64,000 bases of DNA from Saprospiraceae bacterium (lineage in GTDB: Bacteria > Bacteroidota > Bacteroidia > Chitinophagales > Saprospiraceae): NCBI GenBank assembly GCA_020631355.1, contig JAHDHL010000005.1, forward strand, positions 4,525 through 68,524, given 5' to 3'. Position 1 is the stretch's first letter, and each line of letters begins with the position of its first letter. Below the pieces are notes generated by a model. That model was not told the DNA's origin and ran no database searches. It saw only the letters and a list, made by a program, of their open reading frames with translations. Both the position numbers and the translations under genes were made by a program. Shown here piece by piece: positions 1 to 7,430 of this stretch.

Positions 1-2
1 TT

Positions 3-398
3 TCATTCCTAGAAGCTCCCTTGAAATTCCAAGCACCGGGAATTACGACAATCCTAGGATTGGGAATAGGGAAACTCGTATTTAATGCATTGAACGGGAT
101 TGAAATATTCATTTCTATTGTTTTAATGGTATTGGTGTATCCTAGATTTATTCGGGTAAGATTCAGGTTGCAATTCCCTTGGGTCTTATTATATGTTATA
201 CTCTATTTCCAATCCTTTGTCTTATTACCTGTACTGAATGACAGGGTTTCGATGATTGTTTCGGGGCAGGATATATCAGCTAGCTATCACCATTTAATTT
301 ATATCATTTGTGAAATATCTAAGTTGGTGTTGTTGGTTATTAATTTTTTTAAAATTGAAATTCTTTTTAAGCATATTTATCCTAGAAAAAATGCGTGA
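3..398 (+). CDS. Membrane protein of unknown function, 5' end outside the window
   Basis: The reading frame is open from base 3, so the gene probably starts left of the window; a TTG at 21 is the only start-like codon here. The visible 130 or so residues contain about four hydrophobic segments separated by short basic loops (for example YPRFIRVRFR) and end in a basic tail, PRKNA. This suggests a small inner-membrane protein with no catalytic motif. The stop lies 8 bases inside the globin gene that follows (ATG at 391), so the two are probably translated together, and a link to haem, oxygen or NO handling is a reasonable guess from position only. I do not recognise the family. Confidence 0.6.
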   Translation, partial: SFLEAPLKFQAPGITTILGLGIGKLVFNALNGIEIFISIVLMVLVYPRFIRVRFRLQFPWVLLYVILYFQSFVLLPVLNDRVSMIVSGQDISASYHHLIYIICEISKLVLLVINFFKIEILFKHIYPRKNA

Positions 399-768
399 TA
401 TTGAAAATACAAACGATATAAGGGAAATGGTTCATACCTTTTATGGAATGATTAGAGCAGATACATTATTATCCCCCATCTTCTCATCTCGTATACCCGA
501 TGAGGGTTGGGATGCACATTTGGAAACCATGTGTGATTTTTGGAATTCAGTCATATGTTTCGAAAGGAATTATAAGGGTAATCCTTTTTCAAAGCATATT
601 GTACTTCCTGTGAATGAGAATCATTTTGAGAGATGGATTGAATTATTCCACGATGCTATGAATCAGAATTTCCAAGGAGAAAAGGCGGATGAAATCAAGA
701 AAAGAGCAGAAAATATGACCAGAATATTCAGCACGAAAATTCATTATCTGAATAGATCCGAAAAGTAG
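391..768 (+). CDS. Group III truncated haemoglobin
   Basis: This is a 125-residue cytoplasmic 2/2 globin, the usual size for the group. The N-terminal helix carries the FY pair (HTFYGMIRAD), followed by the SPIF segment. The group III signature region is clear: an aromatic-rich W-x-S-x-x-C-F stretch, then GNPFSKHIVLP with the likely proximal haem histidine, then the HFERWIELF helix. The frame is open further upstream (to 310), but that extension lies inside the preceding membrane gene, so ATG 391 is taken as the start. Family members bind O2, NO or other small ligands; the actual ligand or partner here is unknown. It converges tail-to-tail with the methyltransferase gene at 776, with only 7 bases between. 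Confidence 0.87.
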   Translation: MRDIENTNDIREMVHTFYGMIRADTLLSPIFSSRIPDEGWDAHLETMCDFWNSVICFERNYKGNPFSKHIVLPVNENHFERWIELFHDAMNQNFQGEKADEIKKRAENMTRIFSTKIHYLNRSEK

Positions 769-775
769 TATTGAA

Positions 776-1399
776 TTATTTGGATAAAAGGAAAGAAATC
801 AATCTTGGAATGGGCTTTTTAGGATGTTCATCCCACCATTCTTTGACGGCCTTGACCTGGAAACCCACATCATGAGCAGCATCCCAATATTCCTGGAAAT
901 GATGGGTATAGACCTCACAAATGATTTCCCCTTTCCCTACATCAAATCTGGCCTTACTTCCTAGGTATTGTTTGAAAGGGTGTAGTTCACAAATGAAGAA
1001 ATGACCACCTTTCCTAAGCTTCGTATAGGCTTGGGTGAAAATGGGACGGATGTCATCTATGTGTTCCAAAACCAGATTTGTAGAAATCAGGTCAAATGTG
1101 TGTTCGTGAACCGGCCAAGGATTCAATAGGTCAGTCTGAATGAATTCTACTTGGTCCGATTGTGTTTTCATGCGGGCTTTTTCCAACATTCCCTCCGAGA
1201 TATCCAGACCGACCACCGATGCTTTTCGTTCGAGGAACCAAATGGTATTTTTCCCTGTACCACAACCCAATTCCAATACCTTTCCAAAAGCAATATCAGT
1301 AAGGGATTCCATCGTTGCTACCTGATCCAAATCCCGTGTGGGATTCACATTATCATCGTAAATTCTGGACCATTCATTGTAGGATGTTCTTATACTCAT
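776..1399 (-). CDS. Class I SAM-dependent methyltransferase
   Basis: A 207-residue cytoplasmic protein with a Rossmann-type methyltransferase fold. Motif I is KVLELGCGTGKNT (about residues 40-52), the acidic residue that binds the ribose of SAM is in VVGLDIS (about 62-68), and the post-motif strand is FDLISTNLVLEHI (about 101-113). The C-terminus is short and hydrophobic with no extra domain. The fold does not identify the substrate; relatives act on small molecules, quinones or rRNA. It is the last gene of a minus-strand run starting at 5463 and lies 16 bases after the first RlaP-type gene, so it is probably co-transcribed with the two nucleotidyltransferases. Confidence 0.85.
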   Translation of the reverse strand: MSIRTSYNEWSRIYDDNVNPTRDLDQVATMESLTDIAFGKVLELGCGTGKNTIWFLERKASVVGLDISEGMLEKARMKTQSDQVEFIQTDLLNPWPVHEHTFDLISTNLVLEHIDDIRPIFTQAYTKLRKGGHFFICELHPFKQYLGSKARFDVGKGEIICEVYTHHFQEYWDAAHDVGFQVKAVKEWWDEHPKKPIPRLISFLLSK

Positions 1400-1415
1400 T
1401 TTGGATTTTGGATTT

Positions 1416-2480
1416 TTATTTTTCCTTATAAAATAAAGTCCTTAATTCGATTAATAAATCATCAGCAGCCTTTTCATCCGGTTCGTCAGGTAGTAAACTA
1501 TTTTGATAAGCCGTTCTTACCTTTTCCATTTTTTCATTGGCTTTTTCGATTAAATCATCATATTTCCATTCCCCTTTTCTAATGGATAATAATTCTTCTC
1601 TATTCGGTCGTTTGACAATGACTTTTCCTTCTTCCAATATTTCAATGGCCATATCCAATAGCCGGAAAGTATGCATCATATTCTTGGAGTCATAATTCTT
1701 TCCATGTTTCAGATTATCCTGATATCGATGCTCATTCCTTTTTTCTACCCAATCCCAATATTCCTTATAATCCTTGCAATATTTACTGTATCCATCCTTA
1801 TTGAAATATAAGTGTCCAATCGGATTTTCTCCTTTCGGAATACTACTAAGGAGAACAGTGTTGGCATTTTCCTTTTTCATGATACCCTTATATTCCAAGT
1901 TTTTTCCGGCATCATGATATATACCATAAATATCCTTGAAATGCGGAATATTCACCAACCCCAAATCCAGTTGGTCGATTTGTTTTTCGTTGAGCCATTG
2001 TATCAGGGAAATAGAACCCTGTCCATGTAGTACATAGCAGAATTGCAGCACATTCTTTTTTTCCTTTTCCATCGGATTGACAATCTTCTTATTCAATCCC
2101 CTTGCTTTCCTTACTTGCGTAAAGGCGTAGCCACCGAATGTATCCTTACACTTTTTCGAAAGGAATGTTTTCGGATTTATTTTATCCATCAAGGGATGTT
2201 TGTATAGGATCTTATCCTCGGGTGTAGCCAATAATTCCAGAATATTGGGATTATTCTTTTTCAATAAATCAATATAACGTCCCAATTCATAATACACCGT
2301 ATCGTTGGTTTCATCCGAAACCTGCGGGAGATATTCAAAACCATAAATATCATCCTGCGGAAGAATGAATACTCCCTTGATATCCGTATCCGATGTTGGG
2401 ATATTCGTACCGTAAGCCTGACTTCCTGATATACATTCGTAAATGATGAGATTCCTTTCCTTGAGTTCCTTTATGGTCAT
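1416..2480 (-). CDS. RlaP/YcgL-type nucleotidyltransferase (copy A)
   Basis: 354 residues. The N-terminus has the pol-beta nucleotidyltransferase signature: GSQAYGTNIPTSDTDIKGVF at about residues 20-39, with the GS pair and the metal-binding D-x-D. This pattern and the long helical C-terminus fit the RlaP (RNA-ligase-associated) or YcgL group of predicted nucleotidyltransferases. The family is expected to transfer a nucleotide to RNA, protein or a small molecule; the acceptor is unknown. Its ATG overlaps the stop of a second family member by 4 bases (ATGA), so the two are translationally coupled. No RNA ligase gene is in the window. Confident about fold and family, not about substrate. Confidence 0.82.
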   Translation of the reverse strand: MTIKELKERNLIIYECISGSQAYGTNIPTSDTDIKGVFILPQDDIYGFEYLPQVSDETNDTVYYELGRYIDLLKKNNPNILELLATPEDKILYKHPLMDKINPKTFLSKKCKDTFGGYAFTQVRKARGLNKKIVNPMEKEKKNVLQFCYVLHGQGSISLIQWLNEKQIDQLDLGLVNIPHFKDIYGIYHDAGKNLEYKGIMKKENANTVLLSSIPKGENPIGHLYFNKDGYSKYCKDYKEYWDWVEKRNEHRYQDNLKHGKNYDSKNMMHTFRLLDMAIEILEEGKVIVKRPNREELLSIRKGEWKYDDLIEKANEKMEKVRTAYQNSLLPDEPDEKAADDLLIELRTLFYKEK

Positions 2481-3232
2481 GATGTTCTTAATAATGCTCT
2501 GAAAAATTCATCCAGTGGTTCCACGGATAGGTGTTGAACCGGATTTTCTATATCTACATTACGGATATCATCCAACAGATGATTAACGTATGACTTGATA
2601 TCGGCATCCATATCATACATGAAATCCTCATTGGAAGTGGATTTGATTGTGATGAGTTCCCTGATTTTTTGTTCAATGGCATCATCCTCAATCATGGGCA
2701 TTAGGTTGAAGATATCCATAGGAGGTATCGTCTGTTTTTTGGCAATCCATTTGGCGGCCAACAGCGGTCTTATGACATAGAATAATTTCTTCAATTTGAT
2801 GTGATTCCCATCCAGCGCCTTATAAGAATTGAGTGCAATTCCGATATAATGATTCAGCGTATGCCTGGGTTGGAAAAATTGTCCGGCCAATTCATGGAAT
2901 GCTTTCTGGAATTCAGGATTATCCCTGTAAACAATTGGGGATTGGTTCCATTCGAATGGCGTGGCATTGGATTTTCTCAGTAGACCTAAGGCCTTTCTGA
3001 TATCCCATCCTCCGATATCCATTAATTCACCATGGAAATATTCCAGATGGTCCTTGTTGTTCCCTATGGAGAGATACCAATCCATAGGATGCATATAAAT
3101 GATTCGGACATCATAATCACTATCCGGAGAGGGGAAACCCCAAGCACGACTGCCACTTTCGATGGCCATGAGTATCTTGATATTCCTCTCTTTTTCCAAG
3201 AGATCGAGGTGTTCCTTGATTTGTTCGAGCAT
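2477..3232 (-). CDS. RlaP-type nucleotidyltransferase (copy B)
   Basis: 251 residues, with the same catalytic signature as its neighbour: ESGSRAWGFPSPDSDYDVR at about residues 25-43, that is GS followed by D-x-D. A small helical region beginning RHTLNHYIGIALNSYKAL resembles the substrate-binding domain of RlaP-like enzymes. It is about 100 residues shorter than copy A, and the two differ well beyond the core, so this is a divergent pair rather than a recent duplication. The stop overlaps the start of copy A by 4 bases. Upstream, 33 bases separate it from the YdeI/OmdA-type gene. Substrate unknown. Confidence 0.82.
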   Translation of the reverse strand: MLEQIKEHLDLLEKERNIKILMAIESGSRAWGFPSPDSDYDVRIIYMHPMDWYLSIGNNKDHLEYFHGELMDIGGWDIRKALGLLRKSNATPFEWNQSPIVYRDNPEFQKAFHELAGQFFQPRHTLNHYIGIALNSYKALDGNHIKLKKLFYVIRPLLAAKWIAKKQTIPPMDIFNLMPMIEDDAIEQKIRELITIKSTSNEDFMYDMDADIKSYVNHLLDDIRNVDIENPVQHLSVEPLDEFFRALLRTS

Positions 3233-3265
3233 GGTTTTCTTTTGATGATATGATGAATCGCCAAA

Positions 3266-3760
3266 TTATCGGATCAAGTCCTTGGGGTCCTTATAACCGA
3301 GTTTCAGGTTTTCCATGATTTTGATGGCCCTATTGATTCTGGTATCGGACTGTTTGGCCTTATTCACATGATGAATCAATCCCCGTTGTCTTCCGGGGGT
3401 TAACTGCTCAAACAACCCGAATCCCTCGGAATCAGTTTCAAGAACCTCAAGAAATTCCTCACAAACATGCATCTGGTACTTGGATTCATCTTTGGCAAGT
3501 TGTAGATGGATGACCTCATCCGCTTCTATACCGATATCCTTTTTAGTTTGCTTTCCTATGGTAATCAGGTGTCCCAAGGATTTGCTATATACTATGGCAC
3601 AGTGGAGTAGGGCATCCCCGTTGATTTGACAGACCAACCTTTTTCCGAATGATGCCTGAGCCTTTTCTGCCCATTTTTTGGGTATGGGAATATAATGGGA
3701 ATGATAATTCTCATCATGATACCGCTTGAGTGTGGACTCGAATTCAAGGACCATTATCAC
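3266..3760 (-). CDS. YdeI/OmpD-associated (OmdA) family protein with DUF1905-like N-terminus
   Basis: 164 residues. The first ~90 residues look like a DUF1905 beta-barrel (SHYIPIPKKWAEKA, then GDALLHCAIVYSKSLGHLITIGK). The C-terminal helical part (FEQLTPGRQRGLIHHVNKAK, then TRINRAIKIMENL) is the classic YdeI/OmdA motif. Some family members are linked to bacteriocin or antimicrobial-peptide protection, but the biochemistry is unsettled. Two start codons are possible, 3760 or 3754 (MVLEF); the second gives a more usual N-terminus. It lies 9 bases after the VOC gene, which suggests co-transcription. Confidence 0.8.
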   Translation of the reverse strand: MIMVLEFESTLKRYHDENYHSHYIPIPKKWAEKAQASFGKRLVCQINGDALLHCAIVYSKSLGHLITIGKQTKKDIGIEADEVIHLQLAKDESKYQMHVCEEFLEVLETDSEGFGLFEQLTPGRQRGLIHHVNKAKQSDTRINRAIKIMENLKLGYKDPKDLIR

Positions 3761-3769
3761 ATTGGTTTT

Positions 3770-4153
3770 TTACTTTGGGGAATGAAAGGAAATGTGATTC
3801 CCCTCTGTATCCTCAAAAATGGCGAAGTAACCATGCTCAGGACTGATTTCTGTCTTGGGTAGGATCACTTTTCCTCCCGCACCCTCAACCCTATCAAGGA
3901 AGATGCTGAGGTCATCACCTCCATTGAGATAGAGCCTGACCCCATCTTTTCCGGGTTGGTAACCCTCCGCCTTTACAATGGCTCCTCCGATACCACCACT
4001 TTCCGCATCGAAGGGTAAGAATCCCATTCGGTCATTCAGGATGACCTGTTCGGACATTTCGTATTCGTAGATCGTACTGTAGAATTGCTTGGCCCGTTCA
4101 AAGTCCGTCACTGGTATCTCGAACCAGCTGACAGTATTTTTTATCATTTCCAT
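3770..4153 (-). CDS. VOC (glyoxalase/bleomycin-resistance fold) protein
   Basis: 127 residues, a typical single VOC module with two beta-alpha-beta-beta-beta units. The first starts at NTVSWFEIPVTDFERAKQFY (about 6-25) and the second around GVRLYLNGGDDLSIFLDRVE (about 71-90). It ends with DTEGNHISFHSPK, containing the conserved E-G-N metal/substrate strand. Family members are metal-dependent lyases, isomerases, dioxygenases or drug-binding proteins; this subgroup is usually annotated only as VOC. It lies between the TraB-like lipoprotein and the YdeI/OmdA-type gene in a tight operon. Confidence 0.88.
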   Translation of the reverse strand: MEMIKNTVSWFEIPVTDFERAKQFYSTIYEYEMSEQVILNDRMGFLPFDAESGGIGGAIVKAEGYQPGKDGVRLYLNGGDDLSIFLDRVEGAGGKVILPKTEISPEHGYFAIFEDTEGNHISFHSPK

Positions 4154-4186
4154 ATGGTGTATAGTTTAGGGTTACAATTTAGGGTA

Positions 4187-4894
4187 TCATTCCTTTTTTA
4201 TCAATTTCCAAGCTGGATTTAATCGCTTCAATTCCTTGGAAAAGGCAGATTTGTGTTGATATCCGTAAGTCACCAGAATGTAGTCGAAATGCGTACCCTC
4301 GATTTTCTTGGCAAGTAGCTTATTCCGATGTTCTAGGATGACCTTATTGAATTTCTTACTCGGTAAGGTATTCTTAATCGGCATATGAAGTGGTGTCTGA
4401 TAATCATCACCATCCAGTTCTATTACACCATATCTTTTTTCATATTCCCTGACAATATCAGAGTAACTCAGATCAATATTGTAATCCCTGCCATTCTCAA
4501 TGTCCAATAATTCCTTGGTTTGTTGTACAGTGAGTCCCTTATCCTTGATGATGCCTTGGAATCGGTTCATGTAGCCCTCATTACTCGGCATGAACCCTAG
4601 AAATTTCCTGACTTTCCTGAATTCCTCATCGGATACATCCTCGCTCCTAGCAAATTCGTAGTAATGGATATAGCCCTCGGACTTATATTTTTGGATAATG
4701 GATTTGACATCCTCAAAAAAATCGGGATGTGCCACATGACTCATGGGTATGTACTTGATGGTTTTGGTTCCATCAGAAAAGGTCATGACTTGTGCTTTTT
4801 GTGGAAAATCTTCCTTGTAGACAGAACAAGATGCTACTAGGAATATGGAAAGTATCAATCCTAGTACAAAAGGGTGTAGCGTATTCTTCATCAT
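4187..4894 (-). CDS. Lipoprotein with TraB/GumN-like domain
   Basis: 235 residues. The N-terminus MMKNTLHPFVLGLILSIFLVASC is a lipoprotein signal peptide with the lipid-accepting Cys at about residue 23. The mature part has features of the TraB/GumN (Tiki-like) fold: an early strand with IPMSHVAHPDFF (about 50-61), then YIHYYEFARSED with the acidic motif after a helix, and near the C-terminus a strand ending ILVTYGYQHKSAF (about 206-218), matching the G-x-x-H of the second half. Tiki-type members are metalloproteases, but most bacterial ones are uncharacterised. Its ATG overlaps the pentapeptide gene by 4 bases. Confidence 0.65.
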   Translation of the reverse strand: MMKNTLHPFVLGLILSIFLVASCSVYKEDFPQKAQVMTFSDGTKTIKYIPMSHVAHPDFFEDVKSIIQKYKSEGYIHYYEFARSEDVSDEEFRKVRKFLGFMPSNEGYMNRFQGIIKDKGLTVQQTKELLDIENGRDYNIDLSYSDIVREYEKRYGVIELDGDDYQTPLHMPIKNTLPSKKFNKVILEHRNKLLAKKIEGTHFDYILVTYGYQHKSAFSKELKRLNPAWKLIKKE

Positions 4895-5463
4895 TCGATT
4901 ATAATGTCATAATGGTTTAGTAAACCCCTGATATTTTCGTGGGAGAATCTGGTTTTCTTGACTCTGTTAATTTCAAGATTGATGTTGTAGTTGTATGACT
5001 GACTGAAGTCAGCGAATTCCAAATTGGTATTTTCAAATTGACTGTCCTTGAGGTCGCAATGATTGAATCGGGTATGCTGAAGTCCCGTATTCGTAAAATC
5101 AACCTGTTGCATTCTGCACTCATGAAAAGAAGTATTCTTCAATTTCATCCCAAGGAATGAGGAATAATCCATGATACAATCCTCAAAATCGAAAGCAAGC
5201 AATAAGTCATTACAATGATGGAATGCAATACCCATCAATTTGCATGATTGAAAACGGACTTCCTTGAAACTGGTATCCGAACAGGTAATCATACTCAGGT
5301 CGCAATGACTGAATGTGCATTCTGAAAACCCAAAACCCGATAAATCCAGATTGGGAAACTTACAATTTGAGAATGAACAGCCATCATACATGGCTGCGGT
5401 AATGCCTGTAATGGTGAAGTCAAGATTCTCAAACGATTGGTCATCTATAAAAGGACGGTGCAT
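4891..5463 (-). CDS. Pentapeptide-repeat protein, Qnr-like
   Basis: 190 residues from the ATG at 5463. The frame is open further up (ATG at 5523), but the repeat solenoid and the family-like start MHRPFIDDQSFENLDF favour the shorter form. Nearly the whole protein consists of five-residue repeats with a central F or L (CSFSNCKFPNLDLSGFGF and so on), which build a right-handed square beta-helix. The C-terminal part SYNYNINLEINRVKKTRFS followed by a small amphipathic helix (GLLNHYDIIIE) resembles the dimerisation end of Qnr/MfpA-type proteins. Those mimic DNA and protect gyrase from quinolones; whether this one does so is not known. First gene of the seven-gene run. Confidence 0.83.
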   Translation of the reverse strand: MHRPFIDDQSFENLDFTITGITAAMYDGCSFSNCKFPNLDLSGFGFSECTFSHCDLSMITCSDTSFKEVRFQSCKLMGIAFHHCNDLLLAFDFEDCIMDYSSFLGMKLKNTSFHECRMQQVDFTNTGLQHTRFNHCDLKDSQFENTNLEFADFSQSYNYNINLEINRVKKTRFSHENIRGLLNHYDIIIE

Positions 5464-5630
5464 CAGGATTTTTTGATGGGCGTAAATGTATGAAATAATT
5501 CGGCCATAACAAACATGTTCCATTTCATATCTGTAGCTTTAATAGCCTGTCAGGGACATATCTGTTACATAGATTTTCGATTGGATAGGATGTTGTAGGA
5601 AAGAATGAAAAATGGGATGTGACTAAACTA

Positions 5631-5647
5631 TAGACAGACTTGTCTGT
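5631..5647. promoter_or_regulatory. TetR-type operator copy 1 (at the tetR promoter)
   Basis: TAGACAGACTTGTCTGT contains the inverted repeat ACAGAC-TT-GTCTGT and ends 10 bases before the tetR ATG (5658). The same element occurs again at 6241 and 6385. This position suits autorepression. Confidence 0.8.
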
Positions 5648-5657
5648 TGTGATAGGT

Positions 5658-6224
5658 ATGAAGAATGAGACTCGGAATAAGATAATTGAAACAGCTTCGG
5701 AGTTGTTTTATCGAAAAGGTTACAATACAACCGGTATCAATGAAATCATCAAGGAGTCAGGTATTGCAAAAGCAACACTGTATAGTCATTTTGCTTCCAA
5801 GGAAGATTTATTGATTGCATATCTCGAAATTAAGGATGCGGAACTAATCGAGAGTCTGGGCGAACACTGTGATGGTTTGCCAAGGGGGAATGGCCAATTG
5901 GTGGGGGTGTTGGAATTCCTCATTCCATTCTTCAATCAAGAAAATTTCAATGGTTGCTGGTGTATTCGTTCCGTAGCAGAGGTGCCTAGGGAAAACCAAA
6001 GAGTACGATTGAAAATACGGGACAACAAAGAGAAATTCAGGAATTTCCTGAAACTACTGGTCGTGAGGAATAAGCCTGATTTGAGTGCTGCACAGCAGGA
6101 GGCTTTGGGTAATCAACTCTATCTTCTTTACGAGGGTGCACTTACAGAAAGTCATATTCATGGCGCAGAGTGGCCCATCGAGACTTCAATTTGTCTTTTG
6201 CGGGACATCTTAGGCGATGAATAA
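5658..6224 (+). CDS. TetR/AcrR family transcriptional regulator
   Basis: 188 residues. Residues 1-50 form the HTH: TRNKIIETASELFYRKGYNT, then INEIIKESGIAKATLYSHF, the classic recognition helix with the YSHF ending. The remaining helical domain should bind an inducer; GCWCIRSVAEVP has two cysteines close together, which could sense electrophiles or oxidants (inference). A TTG lies in frame at 5640 but inside the operator, so ATG 5658 is preferred. An operator copy lies directly before the gene, a second directly after its stop and a third before the neighbouring dehydrogenase gene. This makes that enzyme its probable target, with autoregulation. Confidence 0.9.
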   Translation: MKNETRNKIIETASELFYRKGYNTTGINEIIKESGIAKATLYSHFASKEDLLIAYLEIKDAELIESLGEHCDGLPRGNGQLVGVLEFLIPFFNQENFNGCWCIRSVAEVPRENQRVRLKIRDNKEKFRNFLKLLVVRNKPDLSAAQQEALGNQLYLLYEGALTESHIHGAEWPIETSICLLRDILGDE

Positions 6225-6240
6225 AATTTTTACCAAACAA

Positions 6241-6257
6241 TAGACAGACCTGTCTGT
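6241..6257. promoter_or_regulatory. TetR-type operator copy 2
   Basis: TAGACAGACCTGTCTGT, the same element as at 5631 with a CT centre. It begins 16 bases after the tetR stop. Two overlapping inverted repeats are readable here (ACAGAC-CT-GTCTGT and AGACAG-AC-CTGTCT), as expected where two TetR dimers bind one site. Confidence 0.78.
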
Positions 6258-6384
6258 TTTGTTTTCATTGTTATGATATCCATAATGTAATGCATTTTAA
6301 GAATGGTGGTGCTTCATTGTTAAATCACATATAAGATGAGTAGATATCAAGCAATTTTTGAATAAATATTTTTTTAATAATTAA

Positions 6385-6401
6385 TAGACAGACTTGTCTG
6401 T
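6385..6401. promoter_or_regulatory. TetR-type operator copy 3 (at the SDR promoter)
   Basis: TAGACAGACTTGTCTGT, identical to copy 1. It ends 17 bases before the dehydrogenase ATG at 6419 and is placed to block that promoter. The 144-bp spacing from copy 2 would allow looping, though this is only inferred. Confidence 0.8.
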
Positions 6402-6418
6402 ATAAAAAGTAATCAATT

Positions 6419-7165
6419 ATGACACAGTTTTCATCAAAAACAGCGTTAATCATCGGAGGAACAAGTGGTATTGGTAAGGCTACGACAGAGGCATTATTGA
6501 GCCAAGGGGCGACCGTTCATATCGTGGGTCGAAATCCACAGAAAGTTGCAGATGCTCCCAATCTCATCAAGCACAAGGTAGATATCACTAATCGGGAAGA
6601 AGTTGCTAGACTGACCGCGGAGATAGCTGGCCTTTCTAACCTTGATTACTTGGTGAATGCATCGGGTATTTTTGGCCCGAAACCATTTTTGGACCATACT
6701 CCAGAGGATTATGATGCTTACTTGGACTTGAATAGAGGATTTTTCTTCATCAGTCAGTCCGCAGCCAAGACGATGAAAGCAAGTGGAGGTGGTTCTATTG
6801 TTAATGTAGGTTCCATGTGGGCCAAGCAGGCTGTCAAGGCTACTCCCTCATCAGCTTATTCGATGCAGAAAGCAGGATTGCATTCCTTGACACAGCATAT
6901 GGCAATGGAGTTGTCCGAGCACAAGATTAGAGTGAATGCGGTATCACCTGCCGTAGTGGATACACCGGTATACCATGGTGTATTCGGAGGTGAGCAAGCT
7001 GCCAAGGAAGCATTGGTTGGATTCAATAATTTTCATCCCATAGGCAGGAATGGAACAGCAGGGGATATCGCTGAGTCCATTTTGTTCCTGCTTTCTGATC
7101 ATGCTGCTTGGATTACAGGAACCATCTTGGATGTGGATGGAGGAGTAATGGCAGGAAGAAACTAA
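6419..7165 (+). CDS. Short-chain dehydrogenase/reductase (SDR)
   Basis: 248 residues, standard for classical SDRs. The Rossmann glycine motif is GGTSGIG (about residues 13-19), and the NAG-equivalent is NASG (about 79-82). The catalytic Ser is in NVGSMW (about 128-133) and the Tyr-x-x-x-Lys in AYSMQKAG (about 145-152). The C-terminal VDGG segment is conserved ([10 protein letters not shown]). An Arg after the second strand (HIVGRNPQK) suggests NADPH preference. The substrate cannot be read from sequence. Its control by the adjacent TetR protein fits inducible detoxification of a reactive aldehyde, ketone or quinone (inference). Confidence 0.92.
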   Translation: MTQFSSKTALIIGGTSGIGKATTEALLSQGATVHIVGRNPQKVADAPNLIKHKVDITNREEVARLTAEIAGLSNLDYLVNASGIFGPKPFLDHTPEDYDAYLDLNRGFFFISQSAAKTMKASGGGSIVNVGSMWAKQAVKATPSSAYSMQKAGLHSLTQHMAMELSEHKIRVNAVSPAVVDTPVYHGVFGGEQAAKEALVGFNNFHPIGRNGTAGDIAESILFLLSDHAAWITGTILDVDGGVMAGRN

Positions 7166-7195
7166 GCGGAATAGGGAAATATCCAATTCTATCCG

Positions 7196-7230
7196 AATTA
7201 GGACTGCCGCTCAATGTGGTAGTCCTAATT
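7196..7230 (+). terminator. Hairpin terminator after the SDR gene
   Basis: A 13-bp stem (AATTAGGACTGCC with GGTAGTCCTAATT, one G-T pair) and a 9-base loop lie 30 bases after the SDR stop, followed by GAGTTT. The U-run is weak, but this is the only candidate. Confidence 0.6.
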
Positions 7231-7272
7231 GAGTTTCTATGAGTCTGGAAATTAGGGAAAGAAAGACAACTT

Positions 7273-7319
7273 ATGATAAATCACGTCAACCACACATGCA
7301 CTAGTGATGATAAATCACT
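7273..7319. repeat. Direct repeat pair ATGATAAATCAC upstream of the histidine kinase gene
   Basis: Two identical 12-base copies start at 7273 and 7307, 34 bases apart (about three helical turns). The second lies within a 6-bp inverted repeat, AGTGAT-GATAA-ATCACT (7303-7319). They sit about 110-160 bases before the kinase start at 7431 and may be an activator or repressor binding site. Confidence 0.45.
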
Positions 7320-7430
7320 CCCAAATTGGAACATAATTTGAATGCATCAGTATAATAACAAAGCTAATGTCAATCCCTCACTAACCCAAGGCCCGGAAAA
7401 CAAATTAAGAAATAGACACAAATATTCATC

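Noticed and set aside
776-5463. Integron gene-cassette array (mixed resistance-like genes)
   Set aside because: Genes overlap or are separated by only 9-33 bases; there is no room for attC sites, and no integrase is seen.
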